This document shows positions 12,910 through 22,995 of a stretch of DNA of 64,000 nt, one piece after another. The notes under the pieces are model-generated. The model worked only from the letters and a program-made list of their open reading frames with translations, made no database searches and had not been told where the DNA came from. Position numbers and translations under genes: made by a program. Within the stretch, counting starts at the first letter, position 1; each line of letters starts with the position of its first letter. The stretch is from assembly GCA_017654935.2 (NCBI GenBank), contig CM065691.1, forward strand, positions 30,507,844-30,571,843, given 5' to 3'. Origin of the DNA: Phymorhynchus buccinoides. Lineage: Eukaryota; Mollusca; Gastropoda; Neogastropoda; Raphitomidae.

Positions 12910-13283
12910 CACGCGTCCTAAGTTGCTAATTAAAACCAAGAAGAACCCACGCGCAGGTTCATGACCATAATCAAACCCTGCTAGTAGTAGTAGTAACACC
13001 ACCACCATCACCACCTCCCCCCCAGCTCTCCTCCCCGCCGCCCCTCCCGTGCAGTCGTCGTTGCCTTCCGGGTCAGGGTCGGGCGTGGAGTCGATGCAGT
13101 GTCCCTTATTGGGCCCCACACAGGAGGCGTAAGCCATGACGTGGGCGATGTAGTTCTGCTCGTGCACTCCGTGGAACAGGTGGGCCATGGGGCCCTTGGC
13201 GTAGATGGCCACGTCCTCCCCGCCGTGGGTCTCGGCGTTCTTCCGCGTGGGCACGGCCACTTGGAAGCGGTAATCGTCCGCAG
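12781..13283 (-). CDS. Alkaline phosphatase locus A, terminal exon with extended tail
   Basis: Acceptor ATCCACAG; the exon enters with a split Ser codon. It encodes [20 protein letters not shown], then [20 protein letters not shown] and [20 protein letters not shown], with the zinc-ligand His in ETHGGED. After [20 protein letters not shown], the position of the GPI-type hydrophobic tail, a one-base difference from locus B (GCAGGGTTTGATTATGG against GCAGAGTTGATGATGG) shifts the frame. The ORF continues about 55 further residues through a MITE and a GA tract to the stop at 12781, so the hydrophobic segment is no longer terminal. Either the shift is real and alters anchoring, or it is a sequence error or a gene on the way to decay. 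Confidence 0.85.
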
Positions 13284-13313
13284 CTGTGGATTTCCAAACA
13301 GATGGATGATTTT

Positions 13314-13424
<111 letters not shown>

Positions 13425-13524
13425 AAAAAAAATAAATTAATTTTTATCCAAGGACAGATTGTAAGAATAGGCATCGCCTAAAATCTGTATCCTTGTCAAA
13501 TAAAGTTTTCTAGTGTCCAGTGTC

Positions 13525-13915
13525 CAATGTTGTCCATTAGATATGTCTGTAATATTGGGGATTCCTTTGTGACATATTTAAAGTAAGGCATATTCTTACC
13601 TCCCAAAATTAAGAGAATAGGGTCTTTGGATAACAGACCCTGATTTGATTACTTTTAATGACATGGATGTTAAAATCATTGTGGTGCAAAAATGCGACGT
13701 TGGCGGTGAAAGGGTTCAACTTAACTGGGTAGAGAAAAACATGTATCTGCAATATTAGGAATTCCTCCGTGACATATAACATTAGGCCTATCCTTACCTC
13801 CCAAAATTAAGAAAATAGGGACTTCAGATAACAGGCCCTGATTTGATGTCTTTTAGAGACATGGTTGTTAAAACATTGTGGTGCATAAATGCGACATTGG
13901 CAGTGAAAGGGTTAA
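13525..13915. mobile_element. piggyBac-like MITE, two truncated copies in tandem
   Basis: Two successive copies of the CCCTTTCACCGCC family, both ending GGCGGTGAAAGGG or the near match GGCAGTGAAAGGG (about 13718 and 13912). The first lacks its left end; the second starts immediately at TTCAACTTAACTGGG. They sit in the last intron of locus A. A further truncated inverted copy lies at about 7930-8156. Confidence 0.65.
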
Positions 13916-14104
13916 GGAAAGTCGGCGTTGGGTGTGGTCTCCCAAAGGTCAACACATCCCAAAAGATCCCGAATCTGCCCAATCCCTCCACGTTTGTGTA
14001 TCATGGCCATTTCTAAGAATAACAAAAATGTAAAATGATGGGTTTTTTCCATAACTGTACTGTCACTTTCATTTTATCACTGTCCCCCAAATTCATGGCT
14101 CGTT

Positions 14105-14470
14105 GTCAATCAACGATAAAAGCCATCTGAGTAGAGGGCATACCCCCAAAGATATTATAAAAGAGTAAGATGGATTACTTAAGAGCTCGGCGATCCGGGC
14201 TGATAGAGTTATCGTTAGTGGGGCCAGTACACTTTTCACAGTGGAGGCTATCCAAAAACTCAGACTGGAACTTGAACGGAGAATTCAACTGGCCTATCGA
14301 CGTGTAAAATGTGTACTGTTTCAAAGGGACATAACCAGTGTTTCTGTCCTCACTACTCATATAGGGAAAAGAGACCGGATGCTTATCTTCCCCTATACAG
14401 TCTTTGATACCCCACAACACAAAACTAAGATAAGCACATTGCGTCGAAGGTCAAAGAGCATTCAGACTCA
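14105..14470. mobile_element. Relative of the 28157-28458 TIR element
   Basis: Shares with 28157-28458, in opposite orientation, stretches such as GGCTGATAGAGTTATCGTTA and AACCAGTGTTTCTGTCCTCA. Ends not resolved. It lies in the last intron of locus A. Short ORFs across it have no recognisable domain. Confidence 0.6.
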
Positions 14471-14996
14471 ACACTAATGCTCATCTTTGTGTAGGCGAAC
14501 GACTGATAATGGCTTAAGACAGAGATGGTGATCCCAGAAAGAAGAGGATGGAAGTTACAGCTCTAAAATAGCAGGAATACTTTAAAAAAAAAAGTAAAAC
14601 AAACAGTTAAAGGGATCAACAGTGATACTCGTCAAATTTGTATAATACAGTGATAAAGCACGTGTCTTGATATGTGCTTTCTTTTCCCCTTATCTTATCA
14701 TGTTTGGGCAATGTCTTACTATGTGCTTTCCATTTATCTGTTTATTCTCTTGTGAGTTTATTCCATGTGTGCAATGCTTTATTATATGCTTTTTATTGCA
14801 CCTGTTTACGCGTACTTATGGTACTTTTTATGGGTCCTGTTGATGCTTTGATGATAACGTCTTAATATATAACTTATTCTCTTTTTGTGTGATCTTGGTA
14901 TTTCATCTAATTAATTTTATCTTCGTATTTAATTAATAGCATAATTATGTTATAATGACAAACAATTATAAAAATATATCACTCTCTCTCACTCTC

Positions 14997-15000
<4 letters not shown>

Positions 15001-15049
<49 letters not shown>
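15001..15049 (+). repeat. (CT)n tract at the locus A donor
   Basis: Pure CT up to the donor of the exon at 15053, so the coding strand reads GTAAGAGAGAGAG. Confidence 0.9.
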
Positions 15050-15052
<3 letters not shown>

Positions 15053-15053
<1 letters not shown>

Positions 15054-15172
15054 GGTGTTAACAGCGTTGAGGTCCTGGGTGCGGTCGGGTCCAGGGCCAT
15101 TGCCATACACCAAAGTGGTGTAAGGCTGACCGTCCGTGGGAGTCTGATACCTTGAGATATCGTCCACCAAAC
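15053..15172 (-). CDS. Alkaline phosphatase locus A, TTLVYGNGPG exon
   Basis: A 120-bp exon with acceptor ATTTCAG and donor ACCT|GTAAGA. It encodes LVDDISRYQTPTDGQPYTTL then VYGNGPGPDRTQDLNAVNT. The donor runs straight into a GA tract on the coding strand (15001-15049 read as CT on +). The same exon in locus B (53330-53452) is one codon longer. Confidence 0.92.
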
Positions 15173-15424
15173 CTGAAATGACAGACAGGAACCGATATGT
15201 GTTTGTTTGTTTGTTTGTTTCCCATTATAGTCCCGTCCACAGCTATGGTCATCTCAGGACTGTCACCGCATAAAGTTCGACCACTTATTGCAAAACACTC
15301 ATCAATGTATCTTACCATCGTTCAACAACCTGTAAACAACAAAACATACAGTACAATTCATAACATGACACCTCCATCAGGAACCGATAAGTGAAAGAAA
15401 GACAGACAGACAGACAGAAGGACA

Positions 15425-15875
15425 TACAGAGAAACAAGCGCGGATTCGCAATCGTTTGTGGCAGCGGTCTATTTTTACCACTCCAATCATTACATATACT
15501 GAGTCGCCTCCCCTGGATTTTCAATAATTTTAATCTGTAAACCAGAATGTTATCTCTGCACCATTTCGTAACTTTTTATATCTTTTTGAAAACATTTAAA
15601 ACTATTTATCCTACTTATATTCATCGAAAGAAGCACCGCATACTCATCGTGTCTGTTGCAGTGTCTGTATTACGTATGTTTATTATTTTGTACGCTTTAA
15701 AATGAAGAAGATTCATGTGCTCTGTTCAGTATACAATTCTTTCCATACCTAAGGACTGTAGATATGACAACTGAAATGTTACTTTACGCCCAAGGTTTTT
15801 TTTTCTCTTTTACAATATGTGCGACAATTTTGGACCGACAAAGTGAGTTACAGGTTTGTGGCTTGTGCCACAAAC
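15425..15875. mobile_element. GTGGCTTGTGCCAC element, long copy
   Basis: Starts ACAAGCGCGGATTCGCAATC and ends CAGGTTTGTGGCTTGTGCCA at a small hairpin. Internal sequence CAGAATGTTATCTCTGCACC matches the complement of 7270-7690. Non-coding; lies between locus A exons 15053-15172 and 16026-16214. Confidence 0.68.
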
Positions 15876-16025
15876 AAAAAGAAAAGAAAGACAGACGGGG
15901 AAAAAACAAAACCAAAGAAAGGCAAACGATTCAAAAAGGAAGCCAGAAGTAAGGACGAGGGCATCATAGTGAAAAGTGCAAAAACTGTAATGACTAGTTC
16001 GTGAAAAACCAAAGCCCACCCATAC

Positions 16026-16214
16026 CGAGAATGTCGTTGCCCCGACTGGGATAGCCAGCGATGCTGAAGACGTGGGAGTGGTCGGCCGTGACGACCGTCA
16101 GAGTATCGTCCCCTGTCATCTGGCCCGCTGCCTCAATGGCCGCCTCAAAGGCCACAGTCTCTTCCAGGGCCCGCTTGGCCCAGTTCTCATGGTGACCGTG
16201 GTCAATACGGCCTC
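16026..16214 (-). CDS. Alkaline phosphatase locus A, DHGHH zinc-site exon
   Basis: A 189-bp exon with acceptor ATCCTCAG and donor CTCG|GTATGG. It encodes [40 protein letters not shown] and [25 protein letters not shown] and TADHSH supply zinc ligands. The first 62 bases of this exon, with its acceptor, are repeated many times immediately upstream (16215-17560 and 22996-23200). Confidence 0.93.
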
Positions 16215-17565
16215 CTGAGGATGCGTCATAGTATTACAATATAATTAATAGGTAATAGCTGCACCGTCTCTTCCAGGGCCTGCTTGGCCCAGTTCTCATG
16301 GTGACTGTGGTCAATACGGCCTCCTGGGGACTTATCATAGTATTACAATATAATTAACAGGCAATAGCTGCACCGTCTCTTCCAGAGCCCGCTTGGCCCA
16401 GTCCTGCTGGTGACCGTGATCAATACGGCCTCCTGAGGACACACCACAGTATTACAATATAATTAACAGGTAATAGCTGCACCATCTCTTCCAGGGCCCG
16501 CTTGGCCCAGTTCTCTATGGAAAACCAAATAACTCAAACCCGCTTGTGAAATGCGCCCGCATTTTATTTAAAATGCGCGCGCATTTTATTTAAAATGCGC
16601 GCGCATTTTATCAAAACTGCTCGCCCATATTGATGCTGATTGGTCGAAAATGTTATGAGCGCACAGATCCGTAAACGCACCGCCGCTCAAAAGTCTGCGC
16701 ACAGTTTCTAAACTGAGGTCGCACTTTTGCTTTGAACATAAAAATTTAGATCAGAAAAGTTAGGAAAGTGTTTATTAATTAACGCCCTCAGGGTTATCAC
16801 TCTTCGCTGGCGGCCTGTTTCGTGCGCCATCATTATAATAATCATGGATGGCTACAAGGGAAGAAGATGCTTTTCTAACAGGTGTTAGGAGCAAGCTAAC
16901 ACATTGTGGAAACCTGCTTAGACATTTTGCCGCTGGCAAGAATCGGCGGGAAAGTCAGTCACGCTTAGAACGAGAAAGTGTTTGAGGCAACCAAGAACAT
17001 TTACACCGTTTACTTTCTGATTCAACTTTTTTAAGAAATTGCGTGCCAGGAAAATGCTAAAACGCGCCGAATGTTTAAACGGGCTTGAGGTATTTGGCTT
17101 TCCATAGTTATGATGGTGACCATGGTCAATACAGCCTCCTGAGGACACACCACAGTATTACAATATAATTAGCATGTAATAGCTGCACCGTCTCTTCCAG
17201 GGCCCGCTTGGCCCAGTTCTCATGGTGACCGTGGTCAATACGGCCTCCTGAGGACACACCACAGTATTACAATATAATTAACATGTAACAGCTGCACTGT
17301 CTCTTCCAGGGCCCGCTTGGCCTACTTCTGATGGTGACCTTGGTCAATACGGCCTCTTGTTATAGCCCTCTACCAGCAGTGTCCGTGTTGAAAGTTTTAT
17401 AGGTTTTGGATTATCTGCCCTCGAGATAGAGATCTATATCTTTAGGAGGTACTATATCAATACGTGTCCCATAATAGCTGCACTGTCTCTTCCAGGGACC
17501 GCCTAGCATAGTTCTTTCCCCTGTATTGGCCTTGGTCAATACAGCCGCCTGAGGTCACACCATGG
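16215..17565 (-). repeat. Array of truncated DHGHH-exon copies, locus A (main block)
   Basis: Upstream of the real exon, a unit of about 109 bp recurs. On the coding strand each unit has a CCTCAG acceptor-like end, about 62 bases of the exon (GAGGCCGTATTGACCACGGT onward, to GAAGAGACGGTG) and about 47 bases of intron-like sequence (CAGCTATTACCTGTTAATTA onward). On + the unit mark GCACCGTCTCTTCC starts at 16261, 16370, 16479, 17185, 17294 and 17480. The third unit is interrupted by a 587-bp TIR element (16518-17104). An in-frame stop lies in each intron-like part, so these are fragments and not usable exons as they stand. Confidence 0.88.
16518..17104. mobile_element. TA-flanked TIR element inside the exon-fragment array
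   Basis: The ends are inverted repeats of about 25 bp (TGGAAAACCAAATAACTCAA against the complement of TTGAGGTATTTGGCTTTCCA) with TA on both sides (16516-16517, 17105-17106), as in Tc1/mariner-type elements. The interior is non-coding and includes repeated AAAATGCGCGCGCATTTTAT palindromes near 16560-16610. Flanking sequence joins to restore an array unit. Confidence 0.72.
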
Positions 17566-18072
17566 TGATTAGGATAACTATAATTATTACTCTGTTAGTA
17601 ACAGCTTACGTGGTAAGTACATTGAGTGAGCGTTGCAGTTTCGCACCAGAAGATAGGCTGGTCAGTTTTAGCGTTGGTGCCAGAATGATAGGTTGTGTTT
17701 GGTATTTCTCCGTGTGAAACAGCTCCCCGTGTTTGGCGTTTTTGCGCAATGTGGTTTTATCAATTACCCTTTTGGCATTGTCTTTAATGTGATTGCTGTT
17801 TTTGCACTTTATGGTGTTTTTGCACTTGTACTTTGAGCGTTTTTGCGTCAGGGGCCTTTGCTGTTTGTGTTTTTTGCACAGTGCAATGACTACAGTTTTT
17901 ATCATGGATTATGATTATGGAATCTGTGTTGGTGGTTATGGTGTTGACTGGCGTGGTTTTAAACGGTGAAAGTTTGTGATTTATATTGGCATTGCTCAAC
18001 AATTTGTCGATTGTGTGAATAGGAGTGCAGTCAATTTTTAGTGTTATTTTTAGTCAATGAAACAAAGTGATC

Positions 18073-19240
18073 ATGGGGGACAATAGTGACGTAGAGACCA
18101 ACGCAAAAGACAATGAAAGTGAAATTCAGAAACTGGATGCAAAATATTCGAGACAGTTTGAAGTGATTTAATCAGTGTTAGAAGAAATAAAAGGAAAACT
18201 CAAAAAAAAAAAAAAAGAGAGGCGTGGAAAGATCCAGTCTAATGCTAAGAGTAAAAGAAAGTGGTCAGAGGAAAAGGATGAGTCAGAGTTGGAGTATGAA
18301 CGGAATGCAGTTGGGAGTGCCGGTGTCGTATATAATACTGTCGCTCATAAAACTGTGTCGCAGCGACAGTATTTCCTGGGAAATACTGCAGCTTATCCGT
18401 AAATAAAGTGTCGCTGAGCAACATTATTTTAAAAAAAATTGAAGTGCGACCGGATTTCACAAGAAATGTCCATAAAATGGTGTCGCTACCTAAAAATAAA
18501 ATCGTGTCGCAGCGACAGCATTTCACGTCATACTGTGAAATACTGCTGCCAAAAGTTGTCGACAGTATTTCACAGAAAATATTAACTCTAGCAGCAACAT
18601 TTCACGTGGAAATGTGTCGCAAGCGACAGTATTTACTGACTACAATATTTCACAGTGTCCTGTCGCAAAAAACTGTCGCAAAATTTGGAGCGACAGTACT
18701 TTAAGGCATGAGACAATATTTTATAGGACATTTTTCGTGAAAATTTGTCGCGCGACTGTATCGCTGCAACAGTATTTCACGTGAAATGCTATCGCTGCGA
18801 CACAATCCCACGGCGACAGTATTATATACGACACCGGTACCAGCAAGCGACCTAGGCGGGAAGATGTTTCTGATTCATCGGACGGTGAGATTGTGGGTGA
18901 TAGAGAATAGGAAAGCTTAGACTTAGCAGAAGAAGACGAAGACTTTCTAGCAGGATTACAAGCAGAGTTGGATGAGGCAGAGAAAACTACTCGACCAGTT
19001 GTTGATTCTTTGGCCAAACATGTGAACAAGAGGTTTGGAGATCAGATGGACGATAGTCTTTTGAAAGAAAAGATGGACAAATACTGTCGCCCTAACAATT
19101 GTGAGAAATTAGTTGTTCCCAAGGTGAACCAAGTTATCTGGCGCTCGCTACCTCGCCACGTCAAACGAGCAGATGCCAGTCTCGCGAAGATGCAGCGCGC
19201 TATAGTGAAAGCTGCAACAGCGCTCACACACAACACACAG
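18073..19240 (+). pseudogene. DIRS gag-like ORF, broken
   Basis: ATG at 18073 (MGDNSDVETNAKDNESEIQK) is followed by a TAA after 33 codons, then the same frame continues. A TIR element interrupts it at 18321-18836. Beyond it the frame resumes (GTSKRPRREDVSDSSDGEIV), meets a TAG near 18907 and continues with ELDEAEKTTRPVVDSLAKHV and KYCRPNNCEKLVVPKVNQVI. The NCExLxVPKVNxxIW block is typical of the ORF1 protein of DIRS elements. It cannot make the full protein as it stands. Confidence 0.75.
18321..18836. mobile_element. TIR element nested in DIRS gag
   Basis: The ends are inverted repeats: CGGTGTCGTATATAATACTG plus TCGC at left and the exact complement at right. The 516-bp body is not coding and is filled with short repeats of GTCGC, GCGACAGTATTTCAC and CACGTGAAAT in both orientations. 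I find no convincing target duplication (flanks GTGC and GTAC). It splits the gag-like frame of the DIRS element, so it inserted later. Confidence 0.75.
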
Positions 19241-19241
19241 C

Positions 19242-19367
19242 TCTTGTTTGTGCCATCCTTTTCATTCGGTTTTCAGTACATTGGATTATTTTCTTTATTT
19301 ATATGCCTTTTCACATTTTATGAACACATTTATTTCTGTATCTTGTGTGTGTGTGCGTGTGCGCGCG

Positions 19368-19435
<68 letters not shown>

Positions 19436-19558
19436 CGTGCGCGTGTGTGTGCGTGCGTGCTTGTGTGTGTACTGAATAATATTACTTTATTGTATATTTT
19501 ACTGTTTGCTGTGATGTTATCATTATGATGTTCTTCACTATTAATGTTTTTATTTGGT

Positions 19559-19595
<37 letters not shown>

Positions 19596-19795
19596 GGGTG
19601 AGTGTGTGTGTGACAAACTTAATTGGTCTATGTGAATAACATGTGTTTTTATGCATGTATTTTATGTCTTAGTTTATTATATAATGTCCCGTCAGTTTTA
19701 GATTTAAGTGCACGCTGAAAAAAGATTTTCTTCATTGAAGACAATAAAGACATTTGAATATGAATTTGAATTTGAATTGAATTGAATTGAATTGA
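19242..19795 (+). mobile_element. LINE-type 3' fragment nested in DIRS
   Basis: Between the gag-like and RT frames lies a non-coding stretch with a long GT tract (about 19340-19470), a poly-G run (19560-19594), an AATAAAG and a terminal (TTGAA)n tail ending near 19795. A polyadenylation-like signal followed by a short tandem tail is usual for CR1-like LINE 3' ends. The left boundary is uncertain. Confidence 0.6.
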
Positions 19796-20407
19796 ATGAA
19801 AAAGAACAGAGTGTGGTTACAGAGGAAATGAAGACATTACACAAGAAAGGTGTGGTTTCACGCTGCTTGCCACACCCACAACAGTGTGTCTCTCCTATTT
19901 TTACTACCCCCAAGAAAGATGGATCCCATAGGATGATATTAAATTTGAAGAGTTTAAATGAGGAGATAGTGTACCAGCACTTCAAAATGGATAGCTTACA
20001 GTCAGCTCTTACGCTAGTAACCAGGGATTGTTTTATAGCTTCCATTGACCTTAAAGACGCTTATTATTCAGTCCCAATATTTGAGGCACACACAAAAATG
20101 CTTCGTTTTGTTTGGCAAGATCAGTTGTAGGAATATACTTGTATGCCGAACGGACTAGCACTTGCGCCTAGAAAATTCCCTAAGCTATTATAGCCAGTTT
20201 TTTTCCACTTTGAGGGAACGAGGACACATTTCGTCTGCCTTTCTTTATGATTCTCTGCTTTTTGCCGAAACTGTGGACCTATGTAAAGAAAATGGTTTGG
20301 AAACAGTGCAGCTTTTTAGATCCCTTGGATTTATTGTGCACTCTACAAAATCAGTGTTTACACCTACCCAAAGCATACAATTCCTAGGAGTTATTATTGA
20401 CTCATAA
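19792..20407 (+). pseudogene. DIRS reverse transcriptase, disrupted
   Basis: The RT begins with TEEMKTLHKKGVVSRCLPHP and PIFTTPKKDGSHRMILNLKS, the conserved first RT blocks, then FIASIDLKDAYYSVPIFEAH with the catalytic Asp. A TAG follows at 20128, and the rest (MPNGLALAPRKF, then LYDSLLFAETVDLCKENG) is in another frame. The catalytic DD pair that should stand in that block reads LYDS, so one Asp is lost. The remaining part ends LGVIIDS at a TAA (20405-20407). RT activity from this copy is not expected. Confidence 0.82.
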
Positions 20408-20410
20408 TCT

Positions 20411-21535
20411 ATGACAGTCAAACTTACAAAGGAGAGAGCTGAAGATCTTCGCCAGTGGTGCATCAAAATAATTAAGAAAGAAAGGCTTAAAATAAGAGAA
20501 CTGGCCAAAATCATAGGAAAATTGGTTGCGGCTTTTCCAGCAGTCACTTATGGTCCTCTGTATTATCGCCATTTAGAAGAGGATAAGAAAGCCGCTTTGA
20601 GGAAGCATAGAGGTGACTTTGACGGGTGTTTGTTACTATCTGCGGAAGCGAAGTCTGAACTGCATTGGTGGATCGAACATGGTCCAACAGCCTCTAAGAG
20701 CATAGTGCAGAGTGATCCGGATATTGTTGTCACTTCAGATGCTAGCTTGACAGGATGGGGCTGTACATGTGATGATGAACAATCAGGTGGAGCCTGGTTG
20801 CCTCTGGAAGCTGAGTTTCACATAAATTATTTAGAGTTGAAAGCTGCTTTGTTTGCTTTGAAATGTTTCAAAAAACGGCTGATGGGGAAGCATGTGCGTA
20901 TTTTGATTGACAATACAACAGCAGTTGCTTGTATAAACCATATGGGGTCTTGCCACTCCTACTCATGTTATGAAGTTACTTTCTCCATTTGGCAGTGGTG
21001 TATTATGCACAAGATATGGTTGACAGCAGCTCATATTCCTGGGAAAGACAATAAAGCGGCTGATAGACAATCGGGAAAACTAAATGTAGACGGTGAATGG
21101 AAACTTGATAACATAGCCCTTAAGATGGCTCTGACACAGCTGCATGTGGACCCAACAATAGATATTTATGCATCTAGGCTGAACAAGCAGTTTGATCGAT
21201 ATGTAGCATATAGGCCTGACCCGGACTCTTTTGCTATAGACGCTTTCTTGATTTCATGGAAAGATCATATTTGTTATAGTTTCCCTCCTTTCAGTGTCAT
21301 CAGTCAAGTACTGCAGAAGATCAGACAAGACAAGGCAGTGGGGGTCATTATTGTTCCCCATTGGACAACACAAGTGTGGTGGCCGGTGCTTATGAAAATA
21401 CTGATCCAGGACCCAGTGTATCTAACAGCCAAACGCCTCCTGACGTTACCCAACAGGCCACAAGAGGTTCATCCCTTGACCAAGAAGAAACTAGTACTTC
21501 TGGCATGTCATATATCAGAAGTAAGTGCAAGATGA
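20411..21535 (+). CDS. DIRS RNase H and Dam-like region
   Basis: This open frame of 374 codons continues the RT C-terminus (MTVKLTKERAEDLRQWCIKI). It then shows RNase H features: VTSDASLTGWGCTCDD, ELKAALFAL and the DNTTAVACINHMGS block. From about residue 250, TIDIYASRLNKQFDRYVAYR and HICYSFPPFSVISQVLQKIR resemble the adenine-methyltransferase-like region of DIRS elements, with FPPF where the methylase motif would be NPPY. It overlaps the recombinase ORF by about 175 bases in a different frame, the usual DIRS arrangement. It is open but lacks a linked intact RT. Confidence 0.78.
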   Translation: MTVKLTKERAEDLRQWCIKIIKKERLKIRELAKIIGKLVAAFPAVTYGPLYYRHLEEDKKAALRKHRGDFDGCLLLSAEAKSELHWWIEHGPTASKSIVQSDPDIVVTSDASLTGWGCTCDDEQSGGAWLPLEAEFHINYLELKAALFALKCFKKRLMGKHVRILIDNTTAVACINHMGSCHSYSCYEVTFSIWQWCIMHKIWLTAAHIPGKDNKAADRQSGKLNVDGEWKLDNIALKMALTQLHVDPTIDIYASRLNKQFDRYVAYRPDPDSFAIDAFLISWKDHICYSFPPFSVISQVLQKIRQDKAVGVIIVPHWTTQVWWPVLMKILIQDPVYLTAKRLLTLPNRPQEVHPLTKKKLVLLACHISEVSAR

Positions 21536-22494
21536 AAGGCCTTTCAAATGTAGCTGTGGATCGGTTTGTTAGTTCATGGAGACCCAACACTCAAGCTTCA
21601 TATAACTGCTATATAGAAACATGGAAAAGATATGCAAAACTAAATAATGTTAGCCATCAGTTAGCATCACCCATTGAGGTATCAAACTTCTTAGCTCATT
21701 TATTTAAAGAAGGTGCTAGTTACAGTGTGATAAGTACAGCAAGGGGTGCTTTGTCTTCATATTTATCATTAGGAGATGGAGAAAACACAATAGGAAATCA
21801 CCATGTCGTCCGTAGAGTTATGAAAGGAGTTTTTGAGAGGAGACCATCATCACCTAAATACAAGGAAACTTGGGATGTTGATCAAGTCTTAACTTATTTG
21901 GAATCATTGCCAGTCTTGGAGGAATTGTCTCTTAAAGACCTTACACTACGTACTTGTATGCTTTTGGCATTGTTGACAGCCCAGAGGTGCCACGCCCTGT
22001 ATGCACTGAAACGTTCGGACATTAAACTAAAAGGTGACAAGTGTATTACTTTTTTTTCTTCTGAGAAACAGAAACAATCTAAGCCTGGAGTGCAACTTCA
22101 GCCTGCGGAAATACCAGCGTTTCATAACAATCAAAAACTGTGCTTAGTGTCTCATTTGAGAGTGTACTTGGATAAGACCAAATCATTTGACACAGGACCT
22201 CAACTTTTTAAAGCGATCCGCAAACCACACTTGCCTGTGAGTAGGGATACTTTTTCGCGTTGGGTGAATTTGGTTCTTGCATATGCAGGTATAAACACTG
22301 AAGTATTTTCGGCGCATAGCACTAGGAGTGCATCGACCTCAGCAGCTGAGAAAAGAGGACTACCCTTAGATACAATTATGAAGAGTGCTGGGTGGAATAG
22401 TGACAAGACTTTTGTGAAGTTTTATAAAACAAAAGCTGAACAAGCTAACACTACTTTCAGCCAAACGATCTTGGACAGCTTTGTGAAGCAGTGA
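21361..22494 (+). CDS. DIRS tyrosine recombinase, intact ORF
   Basis: An open frame of 377 codons. The N-terminal half (WRPNTQASYNCYIETWKRYA, SNFLAHLFKEGASYSVISTA) is the core-binding fold of tyrosine recombinases. The catalytic half has LLALLTAQRCHALYALKRSD (first Arg), a Lys-bearing strand near FFSSEKQKQSKPG, AHSTRSASTSA (His-x-x-Arg) and AGWNSDKTFVKFYK (Trp then the nucleophile Tyr region). All expected catalytic positions look present. In DIRS elements this enzyme integrates circular cDNA without a target duplication. It is the only undamaged protein of this copy. Confidence 0.9.
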   Translation: MDNTSVVAGAYENTDPGPSVSNSQTPPDVTQQATRGSSLDQEETSTSGMSYIRSKCKMKGLSNVAVDRFVSSWRPNTQASYNCYIETWKRYAKLNNVSHQLASPIEVSNFLAHLFKEGASYSVISTARGALSSYLSLGDGENTIGNHHVVRRVMKGVFERRPSSPKYKETWDVDQVLTYLESLPVLEELSLKDLTLRTCMLLALLTAQRCHALYALKRSDIKLKGDKCITFFSSEKQKQSKPGVQLQPAEIPAFHNNQKLCLVSHLRVYLDKTKSFDTGPQLFKAIRKPHLPVSRDTFSRWVNLVLAYAGINTEVFSAHSTRSASTSAAEKRGLPLDTIMKSAGWNSDKTFVKFYKTKAEQANTTFSQTILDSFVKQ

Positions 22495-22995
22495 CAGAAC
22501 CAGCCTGGATGACAATGATCTGACTGTTGATGGAACATAATTATAGAGGTACAGTCACCTCTTAAGAGGTAAGATAAGGCAGTTGTGTCTTCAGCAGTTC
22601 TTAAACTACTTATAAATTTTATATTGCAAGTTCTCTAAACCTATATATAAAGTCTCAATGTACTTACCACGTAAGCTGTTACTAAGTGAGTAATAATTAA
22701 CTAATTAAATGAGCTTACGGGTAAGTGACATTTAATTGGGATTATTATGAGGTTAGTAACAGGTAGTGGTAGTACATTCCCACCCTGTTGCTCGCGTCTG
22801 ATGATTCCAGGGTTTCCCTCCCTGTAAGCTCCTTTGTCGGCTTAGAGAACTTGCAATTAGCTAAATACTGACCAGCCTATCTTCTGGCGCGAAACTGCAA
22901 CACTCACTCAATGCACTACCACTACCTGTTACTAACCTCATAATAATCCCAATTAAATTTCACTTACACGTAAGCTCATTTAATTAGTTAATTAA

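Larger units (their letters stand above)
17587..22995 (+). mobile_element. DIRS-type tyrosine-recombinase retrotransposon (with nested insertions)
   Basis: The left end (TTACTCTGTTAGTAACAG, AGCTTACGTGGTAAGT, then GTTGCAGTTTCGCACCAG) is repeated inverted at the right end (about 22866-22995). Just inside the right end, 22655-22790 carries a junction of the complements of both termini, which is the internal complementary region diagnostic of DIRS elements. The order is gag-like, RT, RNase H, a Dam-like region, then an overlapping tyrosine recombinase. Flanks show insertion in the exon-fragment array, without a target duplication as expected for this class. It is absent from locus B. Nested inserts occupy about 18321-18836 and 19242-19795. 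Confidence 0.9.

Noticed and set aside
20411..21535. Independent host gene (374 codons)
   Set aside because: It is the RNase H and Dam-like part of the DIRS element, between its RT and recombinase.
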